From Anaerolineae bacterium (GTDB lineage: Bacteria > Chloroflexota > Anaerolineae > B4-G1), in NCBI GenBank assembly GCA_027079895.1, contig JALWUZ010000272.1:1-6367 (forward strand): a stretch of 6,367 bases of DNA, written 5' to 3'. This document shows positions 1 to 6,295 of this stretch, piece after piece. Within the stretch, counting starts at the first letter, position 1; every line of letters begins with the position of its first letter. The notes under the pieces were generated by a model. The model saw nothing but the letters and a program-made list of their open reading frames with translations. It was not told the DNA's origin and did not search any database. A program made the translations under genes and the position numbers.

Positions 1-46
1 CTGTATGTCCCCAGTATGATACGCTCACAACGGGCGGCTTCCCGCG

Positions 47-75
47 TTGACAAAAGCCTGAGCCCATAGTAGAAT
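47..75 (+). promoter_or_regulatory. Sigma-70-type promoter for the secreted-protein gene
   Basis: A perfect -35 box TTGACA lies at 47-52 and a -10 box TAGAAT (one mismatch to TATAAT) at 70-75, separated by exactly 17 nt. Transcription would start near 82-83, giving a leader of about 70 nt before the gene start at 154. In such GC-rich DNA, a near-consensus pair with ideal spacing just upstream of a gene is unlikely to be chance. It suggests strong housekeeping-sigma transcription; no experimental start is known. Confidence 0.8.
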
Positions 76-81
76 CCGGCC

Positions 82-106
82 TGTGCCCAGGCCCGACCTG
101 GGCACA
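82..106 (+). promoter_or_regulatory. Leader hairpin 1 / inverted repeat at the predicted transcription start
   Basis: TGTGCCCAGG (82-91) and CCTGGGCACA (97-106) form a perfect 10-bp inverted repeat around a 5-nt loop. It begins at the predicted transcription start. It could be a 5' mRNA-stabilising hairpin or a palindromic operator for a repressor. No T-run follows, so it is not an intrinsic terminator. Confidence 0.6.
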
Positions 107-113
107 ATACCAC

Positions 114-137
114 ACGCCCGGCCCGCGACCCGGGCGT
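114..137 (+). promoter_or_regulatory. Leader hairpin 2 just upstream of the ribosome binding site
   Basis: ACGCCCGG (114-121) pairs perfectly with CCGGGCGT (130-137) around an 8-nt loop. It ends 3 nt before the AAGGAG ribosome binding site. The GCCCG and CGGGC runs here could also pair with GCCCG in the loop region of hairpin 1 (91-95), so alternative folds are possible. A role in translation control is inference only. Confidence 0.5.
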
Positions 138-140
138 CAG

Positions 141-146
141 AAGGAG
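141..146 (+). promoter_or_regulatory. Ribosome binding site AAGGAG that selects the GTG start at 154
   Basis: AAGGAG sits 7 nt before the GTG at 154 but only 1 nt before the in-frame GTG at 148. Normal spacing therefore favours 154, giving a protein that begins MRTRTANWQ. Confidence 0.75.
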
Positions 147-153
147 TGTGAAC

Positions 154-2667
154 GTGAGAACAAGAACGGCAAATTGGCAAAGAGCCGCACTGACGACCCT
201 CGCGGCCCTACTGCTCGTCGCCGGGCTCTGGCTGCTGCTTGCCGGCCTCCCGGCCCAGGCCCAACGCCCGGCCGGCGTCACCGCCGCGCTGACGGTGACG
301 AAAGCGGTCAACACCACCCAGGCCGCCCCCGGCGACACACTGGCTTACACCATCACCGTCCAGAACACCTCCACCTCGGCGGTGGACGCCTGGATGACCG
401 ACACCCTGCCTGCCGAACTGACCTACGTCCCCGGCAGCCTGCACGCCCTCATCGGCCAGACCGGGTTCGCCAACGGGGTCATCACCTGGTCCTACTCGGT
501 GCCCGGCCTGGCGCTCGACAGAATCTACTTCCAGGCGCAGATCACCTCGACGCTCGAGTACGCCAACATCGTCAACACCGCCGTCGTCACCGGCGGCGGG
601 GAGCGGGTGCAGGACTCGGCGACCACGCTGGCCGTGGCGGCGGTAGGGAATTTGGACAACACCGACACCTACAAGGCCGTCGCCGAGACCAGCGTCGAGC
701 CCGGCGACCTGCTCCACTACACCATCCGCATCACCAACGACAGCACCGACCCGGTCCCCAACGCCCGCTTCACCGACACGCTGCCGGGCGGCCTGGAGTT
801 CGTCACCGGCAGCCTGACCTCGTTGGTCGGCCAGGTGGGGTACGCCGACGGGATCATCACTTGGTCGCACTACCTGAACGGGCTGAGTTACGACGAGGTG
901 CATTTCCAGGCCCGCGTCCCCTTCGACGTGCGCGGCGGCTGGCTCACCAACACCGTCGAGATCGCCGGCCCCATCCAGCACATCTCCCGCTCCGCCGCCG
1001 TCAGCGTGGTGGTCAGGCCGCCCGACCTGAGCCTCGTCAAGTCGGTCTCCGCTGCCCAGGCTGATCCGGGGGATACGCTCACCTACACCATCCGCGTCAG
1101 CAACTCCGGCGAAGGCTCGGCCCGCACGATCTTGGTGACGGACTCCCTCCCCTCGCGGCTGGACTACCTCTCCCACTCCGCGAGCGTGGGGATGGCGTGG
1201 GTCTCCGACGGCCTCATCACCTGGCACCCGACCTGGGGCGCGACGGGGACGTTGGTCCTGCCGCCCCAGGGAGACGCCGTGCTCACCATCACCGCCCGCG
1301 TTGACCCGACCATCAGCCGCACCGTCCGCCTCGTCAACACCGCCTACCTCACCGGCACCGGGCAACTGCTCCAAGACCAGGCCGCGACCAACGTCTCGAT
1401 TATCTCCTACGCCTACCTGCCGCTGGTGCTCAAGCGGTGGCCTCCCATCCCCTACGACCCGGTGCTGAACACCATCAACAACCCCGACCGGCGGGATTAC
1501 TACACCGTCTCCTGGCTCTACGACCACAACGACGCCCCGGCCACCTCCTTCACCCTGCAAGAGGCGACCGACGCCAACTTCACCAACCCCACCGAGTACA
1601 CCACCGGCAGCACATCCTACCTCTTCACCGACAAGGCGAACGGGACCTACTACTACCGCGTGAGAGGGAACAACTCCTACGGTTCTAGCGGCTGGAGCAA
1701 CGTCGAGTCCACCGTCGTCCGCTGGCCGCCGGTGCCCTACGCCCCGACGCTGAACGCGATCAACAACCCCGACAACCAGGATAGTTACACCGTCTCCTGG
1801 GTCTACAACTACACCGACATCCTGGCGACCTCCTACGTCCTCCAGGAGGCGACCGACGCCAACTTCACCAACCCCACCGAATACGTCACCTCGGACACCT
1901 CCTACTCTTTCAGCGGCAAGTCGCGTGGGACTTACTACTACCGCGTGAAGGGCCGCAACTCCTACGGAGACGGGGAATGGAGCAACGTCCAGTCTACCTA
2001 CGTGGTGGGGTTCTCCTACTTCGAGGACTTCAGCGACATCCACAGCGGCTGGCCGTCGGAGGTGAGCAAGACCCGCTGGGCATTCTACGAGGTAGACCCC
2101 GACCCGCCGCTCCCCGACGACGGCTCGCTGTACCCCACCGATGGCAACGCCTACTTCATCGCCCGACGGAGCGGCTCTGAACCGCGGGCCCGCTTCTCCC
2201 CCGGCGTGGCGATTCCCTCGGCCAACTACGAGATGGAGTTGGATACCCGCTGGTGGGACGGCAACTTCTACGCCACTTACCAGATCTTCTTCGGGGCCAG
2301 CAGCGACCTGACGGATTACTACGCCGTGCAGGTGCGCATCAACACCGCCGTCTCCGGCCCGCCCATCTGCGAGTACTCCCTGGCGCGGCACGGCGGCGGC
2401 TCGACCGTCTTGCTCAAGGACTGGACCTACCTCGGCAGCCTGCACTGCGAGCGGCGGCGGACCGATTCCTCGGCGCAGTGGAACCACTGGAAGATCCGTC
2501 GGGAGAACAACGACATCATCCTGTACCTGAACGGCTCCTACCTGGGCACCTGGCACGACACCTGGTACGGCGCCAACCGCTACTTCGGCGTCGGGGCCAC
2601 CCTCTACGAGGGCTTCACCCCCTCCAAGCCGGAGTTCGACAACTGGAGCATCACCGTGCTCGACTGA
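154..2667 (+). CDS. Secreted DUF11 / FN3-like repeat protein with C-terminal jelly-roll-like domain
   Basis: This is a large exported, probably cell-surface or extracellular, non-enzymatic protein of 837 aa. Residues 1-36 form a signal peptide: positive N-terminus, Leu/Ala-rich core, AQA cleavage site. Three DUF11 domains follow at about 46-165, 169-288 and 290-418, each with a PGD-[TL]-L-x-YTI strand, a TD[TS]LP motif and an ITW motif; the first two have a period of about 125 residues. A linker carries YLPLVLK (421-427). Two 95-residue FN3-like modules lie at 428-522 and 523-617, both ending in GTYYYRV..NSYG...WSNV. The C-terminal region (about 622-837) opens with FEDFSDIHSGWP and contains LYLNGSYLGTW and a final FDNWSI, resembling LamG/DUF1080-type concanavalin folds. 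Its only two Cys, C739 and C765, are in this domain. I see no LPXTG, SLH or C-terminal membrane anchor. The GTG start at 154 is chosen on ribosome-binding-site spacing; GTG 148 would add two residues. The gene has its own promoter and terminator. The ligand is unknown; adhesion or glycan binding is inference. Confidence 0.9.
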   Translation: MRTRTANWQRAALTTLAALLLVAGLWLLLAGLPAQAQRPAGVTAALTVTKAVNTTQAAPGDTLAYTITVQNTSTSAVDAWMTDTLPAELTYVPGSLHALIGQTGFANGVITWSYSVPGLALDRIYFQAQITSTLEYANIVNTAVVTGGGERVQDSATTLAVAAVGNLDNTDTYKAVAETSVEPGDLLHYTIRITNDSTDPVPNARFTDTLPGGLEFVTGSLTSLVGQVGYADGIITWSHYLNGLSYDEVHFQARVPFDVRGGWLTNTVEIAGPIQHISRSAAVSVVVRPPDLSLVKSVSAAQADPGDTLTYTIRVSNSGEGSARTILVTDSLPSRLDYLSHSASVGMAWVSDGLITWHPTWGATGTLVLPPQGDAVLTITARVDPTISRTVRLVNTAYLTGTGQLLQDQAATNVSIISYAYLPLVLKRWPPIPYDPVLNTINNPDRRDYYTVSWLYDHNDAPATSFTLQEATDANFTNPTEYTTGSTSYLFTDKANGTYYYRVRGNNSYGSSGWSNVESTVVRWPPVPYAPTLNAINNPDNQDSYTVSWVYNYTDILATSYVLQEATDANFTNPTEYVTSDTSYSFSGKSRGTYYYRVKGRNSYGDGEWSNVQSTYVVGFSYFEDFSDIHSGWPSEVSKTRWAFYEVDPDPPLPDDGSLYPTDGNAYFIARRSGSEPRARFSPGVAIPSANYEMELDTRWWDGNFYATYQIFFGASSDLTDYYAVQVRINTAVSGPPICEYSLARHGGGSTVLLKDWTYLGSLHCERRRTDSSAQWNHWKIRRENNDIILYLNGSYLGTWHDTWYGANRYFGVGATLYEGFTPSKPEFDNWSITVLD
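289..1407 (+). repeat. Three tandem DUF11 domain repeats (protein level)
   Basis: The PGD(T/L)L-x-YTI motif recurs with its Gly codon at 331, 703 and 1069, giving periods of 124 and 122 codons. The GSL..L-GQ-G-A-G-ITWS segment recurs in the first two copies (GSL at 433 and 808, offset 125 codons) and is divergent in the third. DUF11 domains are Ig-like beta sandwiches common in bacterial and archaeal surface proteins. The copies differ at DNA level, so this is an old duplication. Confidence 0.85.
1435..2004 (+). repeat. Two direct 285-bp repeats encoding FN3-like modules
   Basis: Unit 1 is 1435-1719 and unit 2 is 1720-2004, each 95 codons with no gap between them. Both begin RWPP[IV]PY and share LQEATDANFTNPTEY and GTYYYRV. 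A stretch of 35 nt is identical (1561-1595 and 1846-1880), including synonymous positions. This points to recent duplication or gene conversion. The fold assignment to fibronectin type III-like is by motif style. Confidence 0.9.
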
Positions 2668-2685
2668 CCCTTCCCCTAAACGGCG

Positions 2686-2722
2686 ACAGGCCGGGCTCTA
2701 GGCTGAGTCCGGCCTGTTTTTT
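2686..2722 (+). terminator. Intrinsic terminator of the secreted-protein gene
   Basis: A 9-bp perfect stem ACAGGCCGG (2686-2694) / CCGGCCTGT (2709-2717) extends inward by one G-T wobble and three further pairs (CTC 2696-2698 with GAG 2705-2707) to 13 bp with a 6-nt loop. A T-run at 2717-2722 follows. It lies 18 nt past the stop codon and points along the + strand. On the opposite strand only a weak TTT follows, so termination of the convergent maf transcript here would be less efficient. Confidence 0.9.
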
Positions 2723-2742
2723 CGTCCGCGAGACGGCCCGCG

Positions 2743-3402
2743 CTACGGCGTCGTCCAGAGCGCGGCGTACACCCGGCACTCCCAGCCGGTGTGCGCCTGG
2801 CAGACCGTCGGCACGTCGTTAGGGATGGCGATCCCCCATCCCCGCAGCAGCCGCGCCAGATGGCACAGCGGCAGCCCCATCACGTTGGCGTAACAGCCCT
2901 CCAGACCGGCGACGGGGTGAAAAGCGGCGTTCTGGACGGCGTACCCCCCGGCCTTGTCCAGCGGGTCGCCGCTGGCGACGTAAGCGGCCACCTCCGCGTC
3001 GTCGTACTCCCGCATCCGTACCACCGTCTCCACTACCTCCGTAACCGTCCGGTCGGTGGCCGGCTCGCGCAGCGCGATTCCGCTGTAGACGAAATGCTCC
3101 CGCCCGCGCAGCCGCCGTAACATCCGCTCCGCATCGGCGGGGTCGCGCGGCTTGCCCAGCACCTCCCCGTCCAGGGCGACGATGGTATCGCAGGCCACGA
3201 TGGCCGCCGAAGGACGGTCGGCGGGGACGGCGACGGCCTGCGCCTTCGCCGCCGCCAGCCGCGCCACCAACTCGGCGGGCTTCTCGCCAGGGCGTTGGGA
3301 CTCCTCCACGTCGGGGGCGACGGCGTCGAAAGGGAGCCCCAGCAGCCAGAGCAACTCCCGCCGCCGGGCCGACTGGGAAGCCAGCAGAAGCCGCTCGCTC
3401 AT
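2743..3402 (-). CDS. maf: Maf family nucleoside triphosphate pyrophosphatase
   Basis: This is a cytosolic house-cleaning enzyme that hydrolyses non-canonical or excess NTPs to NMP and pyrophosphate. The YhdE-like DKAGGYAVQ segment (149-157) suggests a dTTP/UTP-type specificity by family knowledge. The N-terminal LASQSARRRELL (7-18) is the Maf signature, with S-A in place of the usual S-P. Conserved acidic and basic positions are visible at E33, K53, D72 (CDTIV) and K84 (GKPRDP). Further family blocks are YSGIAL and GCYANVMGLPL. At 219 aa it is about 20 residues longer than usual. The extra C-terminal tail (about 198-219) carries C201 and C209 in CQAHTGWEC and is not part of the standard fold. 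The ATG overlaps the amrB stop by one base (TGATG) with no clear ribosome binding site, so translation is probably coupled. It is the last gene of the - strand operon, ending in TAG 75 nt from the convergent gene. Confidence 0.94.
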   Translation of the reverse strand: MSERLLLASQSARRRELLWLLGLPFDAVAPDVEESQRPGEKPAELVARLAAAKAQAVAVPADRPSAAIVACDTIVALDGEVLGKPRDPADAERMLRRLRGREHFVYSGIALREPATDRTVTEVVETVVRMREYDDAEVAAYVASGDPLDKAGGYAVQNAAFHPVAGLEGCYANVMGLPLCHLARLLRGWGIAIPNDVPTVCQAHTGWECRVYAALWTTP

Positions 3403-4274
3403 CAGAAGACGATGGCCGCGTACCCCACGAAATCGGTCGCCGGGCCGCGCGGCATGATGTAGTGGCTGTTGGTGTGTTCCAGCAGATACCCCTGGGTGGC
3501 TCCCAGCACCCGCGCCGCGGCGACCGTCGCCGCGATCGCGCCGCCGCCGCAGGCGTTGTGGTGCGCCTCCGTCTCCGGGACGACCGCCTCGGCCTGCATA
3601 GACAGAATCAGCGACAGCACCCGCTCGTCGTTCGCCTTAGCCCAGGCCAGAGCCTGCTCCCCCGTCCCCGCCGGAGCGAAGCCGTAATACATCCGCCCGT
3701 AGTGAGTCAGGTCGCTGGAGCCGATGACGACCGCATCCCGCCCCGTCTCCTGAATGACCCGCCCGATGATCTCCCCGGCGCGGGGCGCGGCGGCGACCGG
3801 CGGCATCAGGATGGGGAGAATCCGCGCCGTCGGGAACAGGTGCTGGATGAACGGCACCTGCACCTCGGCGGAGTGCTCCCCGTCGTGCGCTCGCGGACGG
3901 TCGTCGAACAGCCCCTCTCCGGCGGCCAAAACCGCCGCCGCCAGTTCCTCGTCCACCTCGGCGTCGCCCAACGGCGTGCGCCAACTCCCCCGCCCGTAGA
4001 CCACCGGCTGAGAGGCCGGCCAGCGGTGAACCGCGCTGCACAGGACGAAAGTCTCCGGCGACCGGCGGCTCTTGATGGCGGCGAAGACTTTAGCGGCGAC
4101 GGGCCCGGAGTAGACCCATCCGGCGTGGGGCACGACCCCGGCGACGATCTGCGCCGGCAAGTCCGGCGGCGTCTCCGCCGGCAGACACTGCTCGATCATC
4201 CTTATGCAACCGGCCCGGTCGCCGGGATAGAACTGTCCGGCGACCGCCGGATAACGCAGCGGTAATTTGCCCAT
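3402..4274 (-). CDS. amrB: AmmeMemoRadiSam system protein B (Memo-like)
   Basis: This is a Memo-family protein of 290 aa, with a fold related to class III extradiol dioxygenases (LigB). The bacterial role is unresolved. It opens with the family-typical YPAVAGQFYPGD (8-19). Candidate metal ligands match human MEMO1 H49, H81 and C244: H50 (VPHAGWVYSGP), H83 and C242 (HHNACGGG). D188 and H191 in SSDLTHYG and the HDGEHSAEVQVPF block (130-142) are also present. The usual GPSHH around the second His reads CSAVHRW, and the C-terminal SG-D-type segment reads TNSHYIMP, so this is a divergent branch. The start is ATG 4274: AGGAGGT lies at 4287-4281 at ideal spacing, whereas an upstream ATG at 4340 would overlap amrS and add 22 residues without homology. 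The adjacent ATG at 4277 is a close alternative. It sits 19 nt downstream of amrS and overlaps maf by 1 nt. No AMMECR1 domain is fused. Confidence 0.93.
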   Translation of the reverse strand: MGKLPLRYPAVAGQFYPGDRAGCIRMIEQCLPAETPPDLPAQIVAGVVPHAGWVYSGPVAAKVFAAIKSRRSPETFVLCSAVHRWPASQPVVYGRGSWRTPLGDAEVDEELAAAVLAAGEGLFDDRPRAHDGEHSAEVQVPFIQHLFPTARILPILMPPVAAAPRAGEIIGRVIQETGRDAVVIGSSDLTHYGRMYYGFAPAGTGEQALAWAKANDERVLSLILSMQAEAVVPETEAHHNACGGGAIAATVAAARVLGATQGYLLEHTNSHYIMPRGPATDFVGYAAIVF

Positions 4275-4277
4275 CAT

Positions 4278-4287
4278 CCAACCTCCT
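4278..4287 (-). promoter_or_regulatory. Ribosome binding site that fixes the amrB start
   Basis: On the - strand AGGAGGT (4287-4281) precedes tandem ATGs at 4277 and 4274. Spacing from AGGAGG is 7 nt to ATG 4274 and 4 nt to ATG 4277. The site lies in the 19-nt gap after the amrS TGA (4296-4294), so amrB starts after amrS ends. Confidence 0.8.
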
Positions 4288-4293
4288 CTCTCG

Positions 4294-5316
4294 TCACTCC
4301 CACACCCCGGCGATGGCGGTGCCGCACCGGGGACAGACACCGCGCTCGCGCCACAACTCCTCCACGTAGTACCACTGACGGCTGATCAACCGCTGGCCGC
4401 ACTCCGGGCAATAAGTGCTCTCGCGGTCGGCGTCGGGGACGTTCCCCACGTAGACGTACCGCAGCCCGGCCTCCTTGCCGGCCTCGTAAGCGCGGGAGAG
4501 AGAGCGCGGCCCGGTGCGCGGTCGGTCGTGCATCTTGTAGTCGGGATGGAAGGCGGTCACGTGCCAGGGCATATCGCGGTCCACCGACGCCAGCCACTCC
4601 GCCATCGCCCGCAGTTCCGCGGCGGAATCGTTGAGACCGGGAATCAACAACGTGGTGATCTCGATCCAGATGTCGGTCTCCTGGGCGATGTAGGCGATGT
4701 TCCGCTTGACCGGCTCCAGCCGCCCGCCGCACTGCTCCCGGTAAAACTCCGGCGTGAAAGCCTTCAAATCCACGTTGATACCGTCCAGGTACGGCGCGAG
4801 CATATCAATCGCCTCGCGGCTCATAAAGCCGTTGGAGACGTAGACGTTCTTGATACCGTGCTCGTGGGCCAGTTTGGCGGTGTCGTAAGTGTACTCGAAG
4901 AACACCGTCGGCTCGTTGTAGGTGTAAGCGATAATCGGGATGTGCTCCCGCAGGCAGGTATCCACCAACACCTCCGGCGTCGCCCGCTGCCCCAGATAAG
5001 CCCGCGTGTCGTCGAAATCCCGCTCCTGGGACATCTGCCAGTTCTGGCAGAAGGGACAGCGGAAGTTGCAGCCGTAAGTGCCGATGGAGAGTGCGCCTGC
5101 CCGTGGCAGAAAGTGGAAGAGCGGCTTCTTCTCGATTGGGTCCACGTGGACGGCGATCGCCTCGCCGTAGACGACCAGGTAGAGCGTCCCGCCGATGTTC
5201 CGGTGGACGCCGCAGATACCGGTCTCGCCGGGCTTCAGGGCGCAGAAATGCTCACAAGTGCGGCACTGCACCGCTCCTTTGGATAGCGGCCTGACCAGAT
5301 AAGCCTCTTTACGCAT
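4294..5316 (-). CDS. amrS: AmmeMemoRadiSam system radical SAM protein
   Basis: This radical SAM enzyme (340 aa, COG1180-like, related to pyruvate formate-lyase activators) should use a 4Fe-4S cluster to cleave S-adenosylmethionine. Its substrate is not established. The N-terminal block has C18, C21, C25 and C35 in a CxxCxxxC...GICGVHRN pattern. The radical SAM core follows, with cluster-binding C83, C87 and C90 in CNFRCPFCQNW, then YNEP (133-136), SNGFM and NVDLKAF. A C-terminal zinc-ribbon-like pair, CPEC (303-306) and CPRC (328-331), closes the protein. This three-part cysteine layout is characteristic of AmrS and distinguishes it from small activases. GGGAGGG at 5327-5321 lies a few bases before the ATG, and the upstream ROK stop is only 1 nt away, so the two genes are probably co-translated. 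Its partner amrB follows after 19 nt. The C-terminal cysteines could hold Zn or Fe-S; the sequence cannot tell. Confidence 0.96.
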   Translation of the reverse strand: MRKEAYLVRPLSKGAVQCRTCEHFCALKPGETGICGVHRNIGGTLYLVVYGEAIAVHVDPIEKKPLFHFLPRAGALSIGTYGCNFRCPFCQNWQMSQERDFDDTRAYLGQRATPEVLVDTCLREHIPIIAYTYNEPTVFFEYTYDTAKLAHEHGIKNVYVSNGFMSREAIDMLAPYLDGINVDLKAFTPEFYREQCGGRLEPVKRNIAYIAQETDIWIEITTLLIPGLNDSAAELRAMAEWLASVDRDMPWHVTAFHPDYKMHDRPRTGPRSLSRAYEAGKEAGLRYVYVGNVPDADRESTYCPECGQRLISRQWYYVEELWRERGVCPRCGTAIAGVWE

Positions 5317-5317
5317 C

Positions 5318-6295
5318 TCACCCTCCCGGATTCACGCCCAGCCCGTCCAGGGCGACGGCGGCCGCTCCCAGCAGACCGGCGTGCTCGCCCAGGCGGGCCG
5401 GGACGATCTGCACCGTCGCGGCGGCCGGCGGCAGGACGCGGCGCACCGTCGCCCGGCGCACCGCCTCGAAGAAGCCGGGGATGTTCGTCAGCCCGCCGCC
5501 GACGACGATCCGCTGCGGCCCCAGCAACACGACCAGAGTCGCCAGCCCGATGCCCAGATAATCCCACGCCGCGGCGAGGATGCGCTGCGCCTCGGCGTCC
5601 CCCCCGGCGGCGGCCTCGGCCACCATCCGGGCGGTGACGCGGGCCGGGTCGCCGTCGCAGAGGTCGCCCAACGCCGTCGCAATGCCACGGGCCAGCAGTT
5701 CCCGGCCCTGCCGGGCGATGGCGGTGCCGGAGGCGACGGCCTCCAAACAGCCCCGATTGCCGCAGCCGCAGAGCGGGCCGTTGGGCAAGACGGTGATGTG
5801 CCCGATCTCCCCGGCGAGGCCGTTCCCGCCGCGATACAGACGCCCGCCCAGCACCAGCCCCCCGCCGATGCCGGTGCTGGCGGTGACGTAGACCATCTCG
5901 TCCACGCCGCGCCCCGCGCCGAAGCGGTGCTCCGCCAGGGCGGCGGCGTTGGCGTCGTTCTCCAGGAAAGCGGCGACCCCCAGCGCGTCCGCGATGCGCC
6001 GTCTGAGGGGCACCTCCTCCCAGCCGGGCAGGTTGGGGGATGAGAACACCGTCCCCGTCTCGCGGTCCAGCGGCCCCGGCGACCCAATCCCCACCGCCGC
6101 CACCTGGGAGTGCATAACGGCGGCCTGCTGCAAGACCCGACGGGCGGACTCGACCATACGGGCGATGACCGCCTCCGGCCCGTCGGCGGCTCCGGTGGGG
6201 CGGTAGTCGCGGGCGACGATGCGCCCGTCGCCGTCCACCAGGCCGGTGCTGATCTTCGTGCCGCCCAGGTCAATCCCCAGGACGAGGGGTGGCAT
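5318..6295 (-). CDS. ROK family sugar kinase, probable glucokinase
   Basis: This is a cytosolic ATP-dependent hexose kinase of the ROK family (325 aa), most likely phosphorylating glucose to glucose 6-phosphate. N-acetyl amino sugars or mannose are alternatives that sequence alone does not exclude. The N-terminal phosphate-binding motif is GIDLGGTK (7-14). The catalytic Asp is D114 in ENDANA (112-117). STGIGGG (140-146) is the second phosphate motif, and E163 and H166 lie in GEIGH. The ROK zinc site is CGCGNRGCLE (176-185) with C176, C178 and C183, with H166 as the usual fourth ligand. A late VVGGG adenosine-type motif is also present. There is no N-terminal helix-turn-helix, so it is a kinase rather than a ROK repressor. 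The ATG is supported by GGAGGAG (6307-6301) 5 nt upstream. It is the first complete gene of the operon and ends 1 nt before amrS. Confidence 0.95.
   Translation of the reverse strand: MPPLVLGIDLGGTKISTGLVDGDGRIVARDYRPTGAADGPEAVIARMVESARRVLQQAAVMHSQVAAVGIGSPGPLDRETGTVFSSPNLPGWEEVPLRRRIADALGVAAFLENDANAAALAEHRFGAGRGVDEMVYVTASTGIGGGLVLGGRLYRGGNGLAGEIGHITVLPNGPLCGCGNRGCLEAVASGTAIARQGRELLARGIATALGDLCDGDPARVTARMVAEAAAGGDAEAQRILAAAWDYLGIGLATLVVLLGPQRIVVGGGLTNIPGFFEAVRRATVRRVLPPAAATVQIVPARLGEHAGLLGAAAVALDGLGVNPGG

Noticed and set aside
82..106. Leader hairpin 1 as a terminator of an upstream gene
   Set aside because: No T-run follows it, and it lies downstream of a near-consensus promoter.
148..153. 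The GTG at 148 as start of the secreted protein
   Set aside because: It lies 1 nt after AAGGAG, too close for a normal start; the in-frame GTG at 154 has 7-nt spacing.
208..2556. A 782-codon open frame on the - strand covering most of the secreted-protein gene
   Set aside because: It is codon-aligned with the sense gene and stays open only because the GC-rich gene lacks TTA, CTA and TCA codons; it ends at the first CTA Leu codon (208-210). The sense product has a signal peptide and recognised domains, while the antisense product is low-complexity Val/Gly/Asp.
3462..4265. A 267-codon open frame on the + strand opposite amrB
   Set aside because: It is codon-aligned with amrB, rich in Arg/Gly/Asp, and has no recognisable motif.
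4275..4340. The longer amrB start at 4340 adding 22 residues
   Set aside because: It would overlap amrS by 47 nt, lacks family homology in the added segment, and ignores the AGGAGGT placed ideally for ATG 4274.
4267..5286. A 339-codon open frame on the + strand opposite amrS
   Set aside because: It is codon-aligned with amrS, which carries all family motifs; this is the same compositional shadow effect.
5381..6043. A 220-codon open frame on the + strand opposite the ROK kinase
   Set aside because: It is a codon-aligned antisense shadow with no motif.
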